DNA of 64,000 nt from Epiperipatus broadwayi (GCA_028023455.1 JAQFVV010012668.1:496001-560000), one strand, 5' to 3'; counted from the stretch's first letter, positions 25,531 through 39,304 are shown. Program-made: numbers and translations. Notes: generated by a model not told the origin, from the letters alone.

Positions 25531-26610
25531 TAAACATTTATTTTGTATTAAGAATAAATCTGCTTCATTTTGTTCACTTTATTTCTAAATAAACATTATA
25601 TATATATATATTGTGGTAATAACTTCATTGGTCCACTAGTTTACAATAATTTATTTAAAATTTTTGTTTATAATACGTTGCTCAGGGAGACCAAGATGGC
25701 GATCATAGTTTAAAATTAGTAGAAAAACATGCAGCTAAATTTTCACCGCGGTTAAATTTAAAATTCAGTAAAACAAATTTAGCTTACCAATCCTACATTA
25801 CACTGAGGCATATTTTGTTGCAAAACACTCTTTACTAAAATAAATAAATCGATCTCAATATTAGCAAAGATTCAATAATTTATACCCAATTAAAAATCAA
25901 TTGTAAACAAACTTAACTTCCATATAACATTTAAATATGTGTATATGTGTTTGTTCACAAGTATAGCTAAAATCAAATGATGTTCTTTAAAAATTAAAAA
26001 AAAAAAACATAGTCTACTCTAAAGCTATAGGGATAATAAGAAATCTTATATAATACAAAAACAGTAGATTAAAAAAAATAAATCTTGTTTATTTTAATAC
26101 ATAAGATATTATTTAGTGTAGGAATAAATATAAATAATTATGTATTTATATTTATAATAATTTTATTTAAAATATTTTATATATGTAAAACTGAATTATA
26201 AATATAGCTGATTTTACAATGTAGAAAGCACCAAGATCTTTATCATCCGGATGTTGTTAGGTCGACCTAATAAAATTTCCGCATACAAATTGCAATTGAG
26301 TGAAAGAAGAGTTCGAATACATGTCACTTTTCAATTGTGTTATTCCCTATAGAAGCAATTGCTCAAGAAATTCAGGGCTCTTTTGGTTGAAAGATTCCTC
26401 TTATAGAATAATTTTAAATATTGAATTTGCCATTGGACAGTTTGAAGCCGAAAGATACAGCTGTAAAAGAACCATTTGACATTCGACTTCAGAAGCAGAT
26501 GCTTACCTCATCATCATAATTAAACACGATTTAATATTAGAAGATTAATTAATTACTTACTTACTGAAGCCAATAAGGAAATTTTCCATCAGAAAAATTT
26601 TAATCTTGGA
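25531..26610. other. AT-rich DNA, no gene seen
   Basis: No recognised gene. A slightly less AT-rich patch at 26,220-26,520 shows no conserved frame. Confidence 0.5.
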
Positions 26611-26613
26611 ATT

Positions 26614-26700
26614 ATTTTATGCCTAGCGGTTAGCATAACTGCCTTCCAAGCAGCTGGCCCAGGTTCGCTTCCTGGTCAACGCTTTGGCATATATAAAAAA
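26614..26700 (+). repeat. tRNA-Gly(UCC)-like pseudogene or SINE head
   Basis: GCCTAGCGGTTAGCATA (D arm/A box), an anticodon arm with loop CTTCCAA (anticodon TCC at 26,645-26,647), a perfect 5-bp T stem CCAGG/CCTGG with loop TTCGCTT (B box), and a 3' acceptor-like TCAACGC follow the layout of animal tRNA-Gly(UCC). The 5' acceptor strand (TATTTTA) cannot pair with the 3' strand, and an A-rich AT tail follows. It is therefore a pseudogene or a tRNA-derived SINE rather than a working tRNA. Confidence 0.75.
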
Positions 26701-27750
26701 ATATTCAAATCTTCACATAGTTTGGAATGATTATGTTTGCTATAATCAATAAATCAAATTTTTATTGTTGTCTTCCAGTTTTATGTACATAATCAATTAA
26801 GCACACATGGAAAAATCAAATTTAAATTAACATATATGTTTTTGCTAGTTTTCTGAAAAGAGCAGTCTGTGAGAGATTGAAAAATGGAATAGCATCCCTT
26901 ATTTTTTAAAATACAATCAAAAGGAAATTTAATTGTCTTAGGAATATACGACTTAATTACCTGCTTAATAGATTTTAAAAATTTGTGATAAACAACATTA
27001 TTATTGCATTTAAGCTAAAAACACTGTGTTATAAATGGGTAAATGTGACTAATAGAATTTTATTTCACCTGTCAATAAAATTGTGGAAACTAAAAATAAG
27101 GAATTCATCATATATTATAACATGAAAATTTTAAAGTAGTAAATAAATGATTATATTAAAATTTTTTTTATTAATGAAACACATAGAAATGTGAACATCA
27201 AAAACATGGATTAAGGTATTCATAAACTTTCATGAATAATGATGGTTGTACAATTTATTTTCTTTATTGTGTTTTTCTCTTGTGTAATAATTTCAATCAT
27301 GTAGTAGGATCAATCAACATTCTCTTCAATAATAAGCTTAGGTAGTATGGTTTCAGTATTTAAATTGATAAAATGTTTAATGTATTGCCCTAAAAATAAG
27401 TTATTCTATTATTAGATAATAGTATTTTTAAATTCTCTTATTGATTGTGAGATGCTCTTGTCTTATATACTTTATAATTTATTTTCTTATATCCTACAGT
27501 ATAGCAGAATAAATGTGTTTAATATAAATGAATAAGTAATATTTTATAGTTTAAAATGTACTTATAGTAATAATATTAAGTATAAAAAATAATGAGTTAT
27601 TCCATGACTAGAGGCCAAACAGAATGTTTTGGTTAAGACCTTAACGTTGCATAAATTCATCATGCTGATATTGTACTTATTTAGAGAAAGATAAATGTTT
27701 TCCTATATGAGAGGATAAAATAATGATACCATTTAAATAGTGTGTTATAA
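26701..27750. other. AT-rich DNA, no gene seen
   Basis: No domain, exon or clear repeat was recognised. Confidence 0.5.
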
Positions 27751-27751
27751 T

Positions 27752-28051
27752 ATGAACATATTGAGATTTATAAGATATAGAGAAATCTCATTTTAAAGAT
27801 ATAAGAACATTTAAAATCTACCTATGGACAACCTTCTTTATTAATTTTGTATTTGTACAAGCCAAACATAGTAACACATCCTTACAGTTAACTGTGAATA
27901 AGAACATATTGGGATTTATAAGATATAAAGAAATCTCATTTTATTTAGATTTTAAGATATAAGGATATTTAAAATCCTACCTATGGACAACCTTCTTTAT
28001 TAATTTTGTATTTGTACAAGCCAAATGTAGTAACACATCCTTACAGTTAAC
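27752..28051. repeat. Tandem duplication, ~150-bp unit
   Basis: Copies 27,752-27,899 and 27,902-28,051 are close to identical over words such as CCTATGGACAACCTTCTTTA and GTAACACATCCTTACAGTTA. The second copy has a short insertion. The high identity suggests a recent event. Confidence 0.9.
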
Positions 28052-28394
28052 TGCGATCTTTTATAACAGCGATCATAAGTAAACTCTTTATGTGGAGAAC
28101 ATTATATAAAAAAATATTATTATATAGTTATTTTATAATTCTTTAGTCTATATAATTAAATAAAATAACGTGTTTTTTTTACTACTGAATTTTATGAATT
28201 ATTTTAAAAAGAAAACTGTGTTGGTGATAATTTTTTAAATTTCTTAATTCTTTACTCTGTACTATTTTTATTTTATTTTAAATAAATTATTTAATTGTTG
28301 TTTTAAATAAGGACATTGCATTTTATTTATTATAATCTTCACATTGAGTCATTAATGAGTTCACATAAAAGTAATTTACTCATATAATTTTAGA

Positions 28395-28522
28395 TTAAAC
28401 AGGCAAAACTCTCCATACAGTAGTGCCACTCAGTGCCAACCAGAGTAATCAATGGATGCCAGAAGGCTTGTGCATAAAATCCCTATCTAGTGCCTACTCA
28501 TCCAATATCCCCAGACTAGTTT
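28395..28522 (-). repeat. Truncated copy of the hammerhead-bearing family D
   Basis: Matches the outer arm of the 42-kb palindrome (AAAACTCTCCATACAGTAGT, CCAGAAGGCTTGTGCATAAA, ATCCCTATCTAGTGCCTACT). Homology stops at 28,522, within the ribozyme core. On the minus strand the copy starts AAACTAGTC followed by TGGGGA. It thus keeps the stem III and cleavage part with a canonical GUC triplet but lacks CUGAUGA. Confidence 0.85.
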
Positions 28523-29395
28523 GTGTCTAATTTTAGATATATTTTAAATAAATTTATCAAGTGAATATTGTTTATGTTAAACTTTTCATGATAGCTAATT
28601 TGCATTTTTGTCACAGCCTTGTTTATATGCTAAGATATATGCTCTGGACACAATCACAAAATGCCCATTTGCATTCAGTTATATTCTAAAAAACTATCAC
28701 AAAAATGTATAAGAGTCTTTATGATATCAAAAACCCGTAGAAATAATATCTAGATAAAAGTATTACTTTGTTTACTATGATATGCTAGCCACACATATAA
28801 TGTTGATAAAAAGTTAATATAGATTTATTAGCATATACAATATTATAAATGCTGAATAACCCTGAGATTTAATATGAATATTAGTGATCCCATGCAATGC
28901 TATAGTAATGGATATTATTCATGTGAAAAATGTTTTGCCTATTATTAATTATATTTTTTTAAAGGCTAAGCTAAGATTTTAGTAATCATCATTTGGGTGG
29001 TGGTTGGTCGTTTATTGTTGTTGAGGGAGTTTGACCCTTACAATGTATATATATGCTATTTATTAAAAATAAACCAATCTTCCCTCAGACTAGGAATAAA
29101 TAATATTGTTGATAAAGAGTTGTGAATAAAATGGATTTATCTATTCTTTAAGCTTTTGATATTTATAAGTTTCCCCTTGCCAATATTGGTGGAAATTCAA
29201 AATGAATTCATATATATATATCAGTTAGATGTAAACATGATATTAATAATTTTTAAACATAATTATATAAGAATGGAGATAGAATTTCACTTTTAAAAAC
29301 TTTTGCCTTTTTTTAAAAAACAATTTTCCTATTTTCCAGTTATGCATTTTCACAAATTTACATGCACTTGCCTGAGAGCACCAGTTTGAAAAATT
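28523..29395. other. AT-rich DNA, no gene seen
   Basis: Nothing recognised. A small G/T-rich patch (TGGGTGGTGGTTGGTCGTTT) lies at about 28,993. Confidence 0.5.
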
Positions 29396-29399
29396 TAAA

Positions 29400-30070
29400 T
29401 GTATGCTTATGCTTAGAGCTTACTTATATATAAGCCAACCTTTGCTCACAGTGCTGAAATCAGGGTTTCAATCTATTGCGTACCTGAGTTATAAATTGTT
29501 AATAGAATTGTATAACTTAGTCATTCTATAGCAGGAGAGCGATAGAATCTCATTTTTAACTACCTGCGATTAGAAATTCATAGTAAAGTTTGAATTAACT
29601 GTAATAAAGTCAATTATTTATATAGCACAGATTACATATGTAATATTATAAAGTAACACACCTCTAGTTATGTGCTTTTATGAATTTACATTCATTTGTA
29701 AAAAGCATATAACCGAGATTTGTTCCTTTTTTATAATATTACATACACAGTCTGTGATATATAAATAATAGATTATTTATTATAGTAAATTCAAAATTTA
29801 CTATATTTCTAATTGCAGGCAGTTAAAAATGAGATACTCTCTTTTCCTATAGAGACAATAGGCTTGTACAATTCTATTAATAATTTATAACTCAGGCACA
29901 CAATAGATTGAAGCCCTGATTCCAGTATGATGAGCAAAGGTTGGTTTATATATAGATAAGCTCTAAGCGTACACTTAATGCTTTTCAAACCAAAGCTCAT
30001 GGATGAATGCATGTCTGAAGGTTTGTTTCTTTTTAATAATATTACATATGCAATCTGCATTATATAAATA
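29400..30070. repeat. Foldback element with ~250-bp inverted arms
   Basis: The left arm (about 29,403-29,650) is inverted at about 29,735-29,975: GCTTAGAGCTTACTTATATA pairs with TATAGATAAGCTCTAAGC, and CTGAGTTATAAATTGTTAAT pairs with ATTAATAATTTATAACTCAG. The sequence at 30,000-30,070 repeats part of the loop region (TTTGTTTCTTTTTAATAATA). No transposase frame. It is a MITE-like or foldback element. Confidence 0.85.
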
Positions 30071-32465
30071 ATAGACTATTAATTTCTATTTAATCGATTT
30101 ATTAAAAATGAGATTCTATATCCGTTCTTGTGTAATTAATTACATGTTTAAAAATTATTGGAGCCATAGATCCATCTGGCTAATATATTAAAATCATTCT
30201 GAACTTACACTAATGTTAGACAACAAAATTTTATAAACATGGAAAAACGTTAGAGTAGGTGAGTCCATTCTGTTTTTGATCATTTACTAACATAGAGTTA
30301 ATTTATTCATAAAGGAGAATAGTTTACATCTATTAATTACATATATGCATCATGCTATGCTATTTTCATATTTATAATATATAATGATTAAAATAAAGGC
30401 TTAAAATAAGTTTTGGAGGTTCCGATGCATTTATTTTTCTTCTTATTAGACAACTAATGTTTTGGCCAGGTTTTATCTGCCATCTTTTAAATAATATAGT
30501 TAACTCAATATCTCATATTTTATTACAGCCAATAACAAATTACCATTGCTGATTATCAAATGCTATTAACTGTAGCACATTATTAATTGGATATTTTTAC
30601 TCACTCTTCGCATATTAAACATTTGTTTCAATTATTTATTATTATTTTGCTTTTATTCGCTAATCTTTAATTTACTTGAGTTTATTCCTATATATTTTAA
30701 TATATTACACTGTGTTAAAGCTATATTTTAATTAAATAAGTTTATTCCTACCTCCCCCCTCCCGGTTTTAAAACTAATGTTAGTTATGAAAACAATCCGT
30801 AGAATAACATATTCTAAAATCATATTTATCAAATATAATTCATGTAAAATTATTATTAAGGAAAATATATTTTCTTTCGCTAAAGTCGTCAGTTGATCTT
30901 TTTTTAAAAATAAATAAATAAATGAATTACTAAGGCTAATTCAATAAACTAAATTCAGTTGTAGAGCAGGAACAGTGCCAGACCTCTTGTCTTTTATGTT
31001 TAATCAGGCAGCAAACCATGCCTACATCTCTATCCCTAGAGATACCCAAAGAATGCTAAAACTCAATAAATCCATTTATCCAGACTAGATAAAAAAAAAA
31101 ACACAGCCCCGCATAATAAAAAAAAAAAAAATCAATACAAACAGAATTAAAAAAAAAAAATACAAACGTACTTTTTATAGCAATAACAATAAAAATCTTT
31201 TCCTATTAAGTTTAAACAGAAAATAAGAAGTAGTTTACAATGGTATTTAATATTAAAAATGCGCGTACCAGTTGTTCAATACTGTATTTTAATCACTGAT
31301 AAATAATATTTATTCTATAATAGAGTATCATATCTTGTATGTACTATATTAACTTATTTGTTTTCATACACAATTTTCTTTATATATTTGAACACGCACA
31401 CACACATAGAGAAAGATTATGGGGATGCCCACAAATGTGTATAAAATATTCCATTGATAGGAGGGGCTGATTTTTTTTTTTTTTTGTAATGTAATTCTAA
31501 CATTAAAATGTAACTGTATACTAACCTGAGAAATGGCAGCAATGACCATGATCTTGATTATAGCACCATACTGTCTAATCATCCAAACAGTTTCAGATAG
31601 AAATATCATATAAAACAGCAGAATAATACTAAATGTTTAAATTACCATTAGATTTCTATCAAAAAGTAGATCGATTTTTACTTCAAATACAATAACTTTC
31701 TGAGAGCATCTAAATGTAATTTATTCTTCTTTCATTCCGTTTCATTCACCCTCCAAACTATGATATATTTACCTTTAAATGCATATTTATTTCAAGTCCT
31801 TGCCTTTTGTTTAACTTCACCAAAAATAAAATCTTTCCCTTTACCTTTTTTAATATATATATATACTTCTAAAATTAAATCCTAATAACTTTTATATTTT
31901 TTCCTACATCTTCAAAGTTTCAAATTTATTTCTTTTTTCTAAAAGTATGAATCTCAAAGCCATATTTCAAACAAATAAACAAAAATATTTGTCAGCTTCA
32001 TCAGAATATTATAAAGAATTAGCAATTTATTTGCATTTTGCATCTTAAAAAAAGTTCCCAAATCTCACTAACTTAAGAAAATTTGCAATATAAATTTAAT
32101 ATAACACCATAGTCTCCCTTAAGTAATAAAATCAACATTATTTCAGAGCATGCCATTCTTGTGAAAATTATGAATAGTCATTCTCTATTACCATATTACT
32201 TCAAATATAAAACACATCTTTACCCCAAATTTTGAATCCATGAAAGAGGAGTGTGTCCTAAATTTCATATAAAAATTTTTAACATCTTATTTCTGCAGTT
32301 CTTTGCAATACACTATACTTGCACATAGTATTACAATTGATATCCCTGGATAGAATAGCATGTTAAATCATTTTCAATTAAAAGAAAAAAGATTTAACAT
32401 TAAATGTCAACATTTTTTGGATTAATTTTATAAACAGCTTTTAAAAGTAAAAACAAATGTTTAAA
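30071..32465. other. AT-rich DNA, no supported gene
   Basis: No confident exon. A 31,500-31,600 minus-strand segment ends in a donor-like CTCAG|GTTAGT, but its acceptor is poor and the peptide matches nothing I know. A CA microsatellite-like stretch lies at about 31,394. Confidence 0.45.
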
Positions 32466-32467
32466 GT

Positions 32468-32960
32468 TATTTTGCTGATTTTACTATTATATTATTGAGA
32501 AAACTGTATGGGATAACATTTAGAATTTTTTTACAACTAATAAATCAATCAAATTATAATAATGTGATTAAAAACTCCCTTCCAAGGCAATGATTGGTCA
32601 TTTCTTATTCTCTACACAAGAGACATCTGCCATTGATTTTGATAGTTCAAGAGATTTTCATTTTGAATTTCAAAATGAAAATGAATATTTTAGAATCTTT
32701 CATTATTATTTTGACAATTTCACCATTATATTATCAAGAAAGTTGTACTGAAATCGTTAGAATTTTTTTATAACAAATAAATCAATAAGATTTAAATTTA
32801 CAGTTATAACAATGTGATAAAAACCTCTTTTCCAAGATACTGATTGGTTGTTTCTTATTCTCTAAACAAGAATGTCTGGCAATAATTTTGACAGTTCCCA
32901 ATATTTTCATTTTGAATTTCAAAGTGAAAATAAATATTTTAGAATCTTTTTGTACACATT
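32468..32960. repeat. Tandem duplication, ~240-bp unit
   Basis: Two direct copies (about 32,468-32,706 and 32,708-32,960) share TTAGAATTTTTTTA, AATAAATCAAT, TTTCTTATTCTCTA and ATTTTCATTTTGAATTTCAA. The copies differ by roughly a tenth or more of positions, so this duplication is older than those at 27.8 kb and 52.3 kb. It lies just upstream of the pogo-like relic. Confidence 0.85.
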
Positions 32961-33132
32961 TAAAATTTTTTCCTGAAAATTTGTGAAAATATTCATTATT
33001 TTAGAAGAAAGATTCAAATTTTTAATAGAAGTATTTACTTTTACATGAAAGCAAATTGACAAAGAAATTATAATGTTTGGCTGCAATTTACTTTATAATT
33101 GGAAGACATTAAGCTTAAAGTAAAATCAAAAA

Positions 33133-33492
33133 ACCTGTGATCTGGTAATTATATCAACAGATATGACTTATATACTCCAACCACTTGATGTGTCAGCTAA
33201 CAAAATTTTTACAGAGAGAATGAGAACCCATTATGAAGCATGGTTCAATCAAGATCATCCCTTGACACCAACTGGTAAAATAAAACAAGCTTCATCTTCT
33301 ATAATAGCTTAGTGTGTTTTGCAATCTTGGAATGATATCCCTAAAAATACCAAAACACCTTTTTTAAAATATTGCACTGCTAACTATTTAAATGACACTG
33401 AAGATGATGTACCCTAATGGAATAATGAAGATGCAAATTCAAGATCTGAAAGTGAAGATGTTGAAAGTATATCTGATGAAGATTCACAATAA
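33133..33492 (+). pseudogene. pogo/Tigger-type DDE transposase C-terminus (relic)
   Basis: The plus-strand frame reads TCDLVIISTDMTYILQPLDV, then MRTHYEAWFNQDHPLTPTGK, then VLQSWNDIPKN, and ends in an acidic Ser-rich tail, SESEDVESISDEDSQ, before a stop at 33,490-33,492. The 'LQPLDVS.NK.F' block is the signature of the DDE_1 (pogo, Tigger, Jerky, CENPB-related) superfamily, and the acidic tail is usual there. Two internal stops (after SSSIIA and after DDVP) break it. The N-terminal DNA-binding half and the first two catalytic Asp are absent. Family proteins cut and paste DNA at TA sites. This copy is inert. Confidence 0.88.
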
Positions 33493-33576
33493 ATTAGGTG
33501 AGCTTATTGTATTTACATCAGTTTCTATTTAAGTGAATAAAAATATTTTGTATTTTTCAATAAAATCATTTTTAAC

Positions 33577-33588
33577 CCCCCCCCCCCC
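33577..33588. repeat. Poly-C run (12 bases)
   Basis: An uninterrupted run of 12 C in an A/T landscape, shortly after the pogo-like relic. Confidence 0.95.
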
Positions 33589-33589
33589 A

Positions 33590-35290
33590 ATTTTCAGAGC
33601 TTAAAATCCTAATAATATGGTAATTTTTTTAAAAAAAAATATTTATGCACTTATACAATTAGTCATACTTTTTAGTTTCTAATTTACTAGTGACCAATAA
33701 ACCTTGTTGAACAAAATAAAAAAAATCTATGTAAAATATTTATAATTAAGTTTTACGTTTGTTTTTGTGTATACATTTAAAACTTCACTGCATAAAATGA
33801 TTATTTAACAAAGATAAATAATTTTTGAAATACTAATTTACAAAAAAGTAAAGCAACCATCTTAAAAAAAGCCTTTGCTCAGCTCTACATAAACATCACT
33901 GAAATCCAACACTGAAATCTCACCAAGCTACAATTCTTACATTACCCTCCATCTAAGAATATAAAAACATTTATTTATTAATTATTTATTCAACATATGG
34001 TGCTTAAAAAGTCATGAGCTCAAACAGATAGTTTTATTTATCTGAAAATCTACAGTTTCAATCAAAATTTGAACTTCAATATTATTTTACAAAACAATAT
34101 ATAGAAATAAAAATATTTAAATGTAATTCATAAACAGATTATTTTCACTTGAAACTGTGCATATATTATTTAAATATAATTTACATGTAAAATAAAATAA
34201 AAAAAATTTCTAAAATATATATATAAGATGTATAAAGAAATTAAAAATTGATGATTTTCATCCTCTTTCTTAAATAGCAGTATATCTTAGTTGCAAATCA
34301 CACAATATTCATCCAAATTACTTCTTTTAAAACCAAATAAAAGTTACATTAAGTACTTATAATTAATTTTCTAAGTATTTATGAAAACAGTGAGACTTAT
34401 AGAGTAAAAAATTAATAGAATGAACATCCTTCCCCCCAGCAAATTAAGATTTATACATAAAATGCAAAAGTATAGAATAAACATTAGCAGTATATATTTG
34501 CTAAGTAACACATTTAATTTGCTTTCCCCTTTCTATCTCTAGTGATAAAAATATTTTAGTTATTTTTTTTAAAAATATACTCCTAGGTGTGTGGACTGCA
34601 ATCATTTTAGCCATAAAATAATTTCCAAATAAAGACATGGAAGAAATGATGGTTATTAATTTAGTTTGATTATCTCATCCTATCTAGTGATAAAAATATT
34701 GTATATACTCTTCTTTAAAAGCTACTCTTGTAGATGGCTATAATAATAATTTTATTCAAGAACCACAATATTAGAATTTTCTCCTGGTGATAAATTTTGT
34801 AACCATTCAACATTTAAGTATTAAAATGTTATTTTATATTAGAATTCAATAAATTTGACTTGATTTGGTAGAAATATATGTTTACAAATGAAAAACATTC
34901 TAAATAATCATATTTGAACTTTGCAACTATTGAAAAAATAATAATAAATAGAGAACAAAAGATATTTTCATCACTGAATGGGTGGCAGGAAATAGCCAAG
35001 CAGAATGACTTCAGAAAATCAACAAAATCTTGTTTGAATGATTTTAAAATGATGAAAGAGTGTATGTTAATCACTAATAAATCTAAAAAATTCTGCTATA
35101 AAACATTAAAATTGCTTTATAATTTTTAGAATATCTTATCAGTTCCACACAGTATAGCGATTATAATAGCTGTAGTTTACTTTATTATTATATTAAAAAT
35201 TGTTAACTTCTATTTTTAAAAATAAAACATACTTATAAAATAAAAATGTCATCATGTATATTTTAAATTTTTAATAATTATTATACAACC
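33590..35290. other. AT-rich DNA with one doubtful Myb/SANT-like frame
   Basis: The plus-strand open stretch at 34,914-35,129 has EKIIINREQKIF, LNGWQEIAKQND and KSCLNDFKMMKE. The spacing of Trp and hydrophobic residues recalls the zeste/Myb-SANT-like DNA-binding domains that accompany some DNA transposons. With only one Trp and no helix-turn-helix check possible, this is weak. The rest of the interval shows nothing. Confidence 0.25.
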
Positions 35291-35297
35291 AGATAAA

Positions 35298-35465
35298 CCT
35301 CGCCTTGTAAAGGCCATGATTTTTTTTAATTGGTTGCCTTATCAATTTTTTTTATGATTTAATGTAAATCAAACAAAAGATTTTAAATATGAGAATAGCA
35401 AAATACAAACATAAAGCCCATCGTTATTATAATAATCGGTTGCTTTAACAAATTTTTTTAACACT
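35298..35465 (-). repeat. Dispersed family A, minus orientation
   Basis: Contains CCTTGTAAAGGCCATG, ATTGGTTGCC, GATTTAATGTAAATCAAACA and AAAAGATTTTAAATATGAG, which recur at 39.3, 40.2 and 40.4 kb and, inverted, at 5.6, 6.1 and 6.85 kb. Confidence 0.75.
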
Positions 35466-36235
35466 TTTTCTTTTTTTTATTATTATTATTCATTTCTGTA
35501 TTTAATTGGAATTATGCATTTTAAATTTGATTATTATTTGTAATAGAAAGTAAATTTTGTACAGCAGTAATTTATAAACTAGTATATTCCTTTACAACAG
35601 TCATAAGTAACTTTTAAGAATAAAAACACCAATGAGATGATTTTGTTTTTGAAAAGCAATTAAACTATTCAAGATTTTTAATCTAGTTTGACTGCAAATA
35701 CATTTTCTAAATTAATGTAGAAAAATGTTAAGTAAATTATAGTTTTAGAAATGTATTTTCTGATGAATTTACTTTTATTATTTTCAAATTAGTCATAAAG
35801 TTGTAATTTAAGCATAAAATATATTATAACAGTCAGACTGAGACTCTTTCCCTATATGCCATACCAGGGTGCCACTAGGTTATTAGAACCTAGAAAATTT
35901 ATACGGTAGACAGACCCGTATGGGTAAAATTCAACTTTTATTGACCGATAACTCTAGCCACTAGTTCATGAAGAAGCTAAGCTTAAAATATCAGTCTATT
36001 TATTTAAAAATTCTCTAACTCCTGATTTTATTTAAAAAAATATTTTTAATAAAAATAAGTTACTTCCACAATTAATCAAAAATCATTTTATTATTATGCA
36101 CACACATTAAAAGAAAAATTCTGAAAATTAAATGATTTTAATTTATGTCATTTGCACAGATGGATGAATTTAAGATTTAATACAATTTCAATATTTTATT
36201 GAACTTAATATGCTACATACATTACACATTTATAG
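35466..36235. other. AT-rich DNA, no gene seen
   Basis: A less AT-rich patch at 35,835-35,985 (CTAGCCACTAGTTCATGAAG and neighbours) looks like a repeat fragment but I cannot classify it. Confidence 0.45.
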
Positions 36236-36239
36236 ATCT

Positions 36240-37400
36240 GATTCTTTTAACTCCAGGTTACAAGTTCATGCCCAAACCAACACCAGCTTTCTGATATACC
36301 GATGTGATCAATACAAAATGAGGAGGTTAGCATAAAAAACTATGCTGACAGGATTGTGCATCTGTAGCATGATATCATTTAAAAAAGAATGACCCTCATC
36401 CAGTACAGGACTGTGCATTTGTCTGGTGAGGTAATCATTTGGTATATTAGACATGCTCCATAATGGTGGATTGTGGTCTTTGCCATCTTACTATCACCAA
36501 CCAGAGCGTAAGGAGATCAATGGTGTAGGAAATACATTTTCGGCCACTGGCAACATGATGGCTACACTTTTGAACCATGTATTCAGTTGTGTATTATGCC
36601 CTGTATGCTACCGCAGCACAAACCAATGAGAATCCAATGCACCTCCCCACATCACATTGGCATAAAACACCCATACATCCCTCCAGCAGCACTGATTCAA
36701 CTACAAAACAAATAGCCCAAAATTAAGCCACTTAAACTCACATAATCTTAGGAATCTAAGCAGCCATTTATGCTTATTTTTAAATTATTAATTTAAAAGA
36801 AATTACGAAAATGGAAATAATAATAATAGCAAACATATTAAAAAAAATAGAACAAATAATTTACATTTCTGCTTAATAAGATAATAGACTATGAATTAGG
36901 TACTATTTAGATATAGTATTTGTAAAGTTCTTTTTTAGATTATAAAGTTCATATTTTCCATAGCTGTAGGTTTATTTGAAGTGGTCCATGATGCATTGCA
37001 CAATTCCAATCAAAGTCCATTTAGTATCAATATTGTTTTCGAGAAGACCAATCCATTGTTGGCTGCTTTTTGGGAACCATAATTGTGGAGGTCACTCAGC
37101 TGGTGCAAATACGGGAAACTAATTCATTGCATGACCCTTACATTTTTGAGGTCTGCAATACATGTAAATATGCTTACATTACATAATGAACAAGAGTAAT
37201 ATCAAAGAAAAAAACTCCACTTAACCAAGATTCTCTTTACTTCCTTTTTATATTGCTTTGAATTCCTTATTATCAAATTGCAGGATCAATCTTGCCTGCC
37301 TTTGCGCCGATCATATTGGCGATGATGATTTTCTCTGTGGACCATGAGTTCATTCACATCGTTTATTGGGCAGTTTACTTTTTGAGTGGGAACATCAGAT
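36240..37400. other. Unexplained patches of higher G+C
   Basis: Three patches (36,240-36,720, 36,960-37,160 and 37,285-37,380) have visibly more G+C and CpG than their surroundings. All six frames are closed or very short. The longest is a 33-codon minus frame near 37,290-37,390 ending RRKGRQD with no compatible splice acceptor. The best guess is a strongly decayed transposon or other repeat. No family was recognised. Confidence 0.4.
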
Positions 37401-38205
37401 TTTATTATTAAGAATTTTTTTAATTGATCTCTTATCTGACTGATCGGTTAAATGCCCTCAAGAGCATGTTTGCTATTGAATCATTTCATTTAAATAAAAA
37501 AATAATTTCCAGTCTGCTAAGATTTAAACATACTTTTTGAATAGAAACTAATTAACAGTTTTTATTATTTTCTTTTACATTATTTTAAAATAAACTTTTA
37601 TCTTTAAATTTTAACTTAATTTTAAGTAATTATTTAATAGTTTTCCATCTGTGCAAATATATATCTTGTTTTAAATAAAGTTTTTATTAATATTTTTACA
37701 ATTCTACTTGAGAGTGATTTTATTTATCATTCTTTTTACTTTTTTATTGACAGTGATGTAATAGCATATATGTATACCATTACAATATATATTGAATGAG
37801 GTTCGAATAAAGAGAAGTATCTATTCTTGCTAGGTTTAACTGGGTTTAAATCCCTTTTATAATAATTCTAAAAACACGAGAACAGACCACTCTTTCAAGC
37901 AGAGGAGAGAATACCATTGATAGCAGAGCCATCAATAATACACACAGTAACACAATCATAGTTCCAGACTGTAGCCCACCTCGATTGCTAGATTCAAACC
38001 CTTTCCATCCAAAGCATTTTATTTGTTTAGAGGATTAACCTCAGATTCCAGCCAACCATCAGTTATATAGTCAGTATGCTTTGGATGACAGGCACACAAT
38101 CCAGTGCTTGACATATTCCATGACTAGCTCACACTGTCTTAGGGTCCAGCATGTTTATTTAACACATAAAAATAACTTTACACTAATTTACTGGTGATGC
38201 AGTGA
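37401..38205. other. No gene seen; repeat-like flank of the GA tract
   Basis: The 37,860-38,160 part is less AT-rich (GCATGTTTATTTAACACAT and similar words) and probably belongs to a repeat. No frame is recognised. Confidence 0.4.
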
Positions 38206-39300
<1,095 letters not shown>

Positions 39301-39304
39301 TGAT

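Noticed and set aside
31500-31610. Minus segment with donor CTCAG|GTTAGT that could be an exon
   Set aside because: The acceptor lacks a pyrimidine tract, the 16-residue peptide is unrecognised, and it competes in phase with the 46-kb candidate.
37287-37390. Short minus frame ending RRKGRQD, like a basic C-terminal tail of a secreted semaphorin
   Set aside because: It opens just after an in-frame TGA, there is no acceptor in the right phase, and the upstream open segment is in a different frame once the A run is counted correctly.
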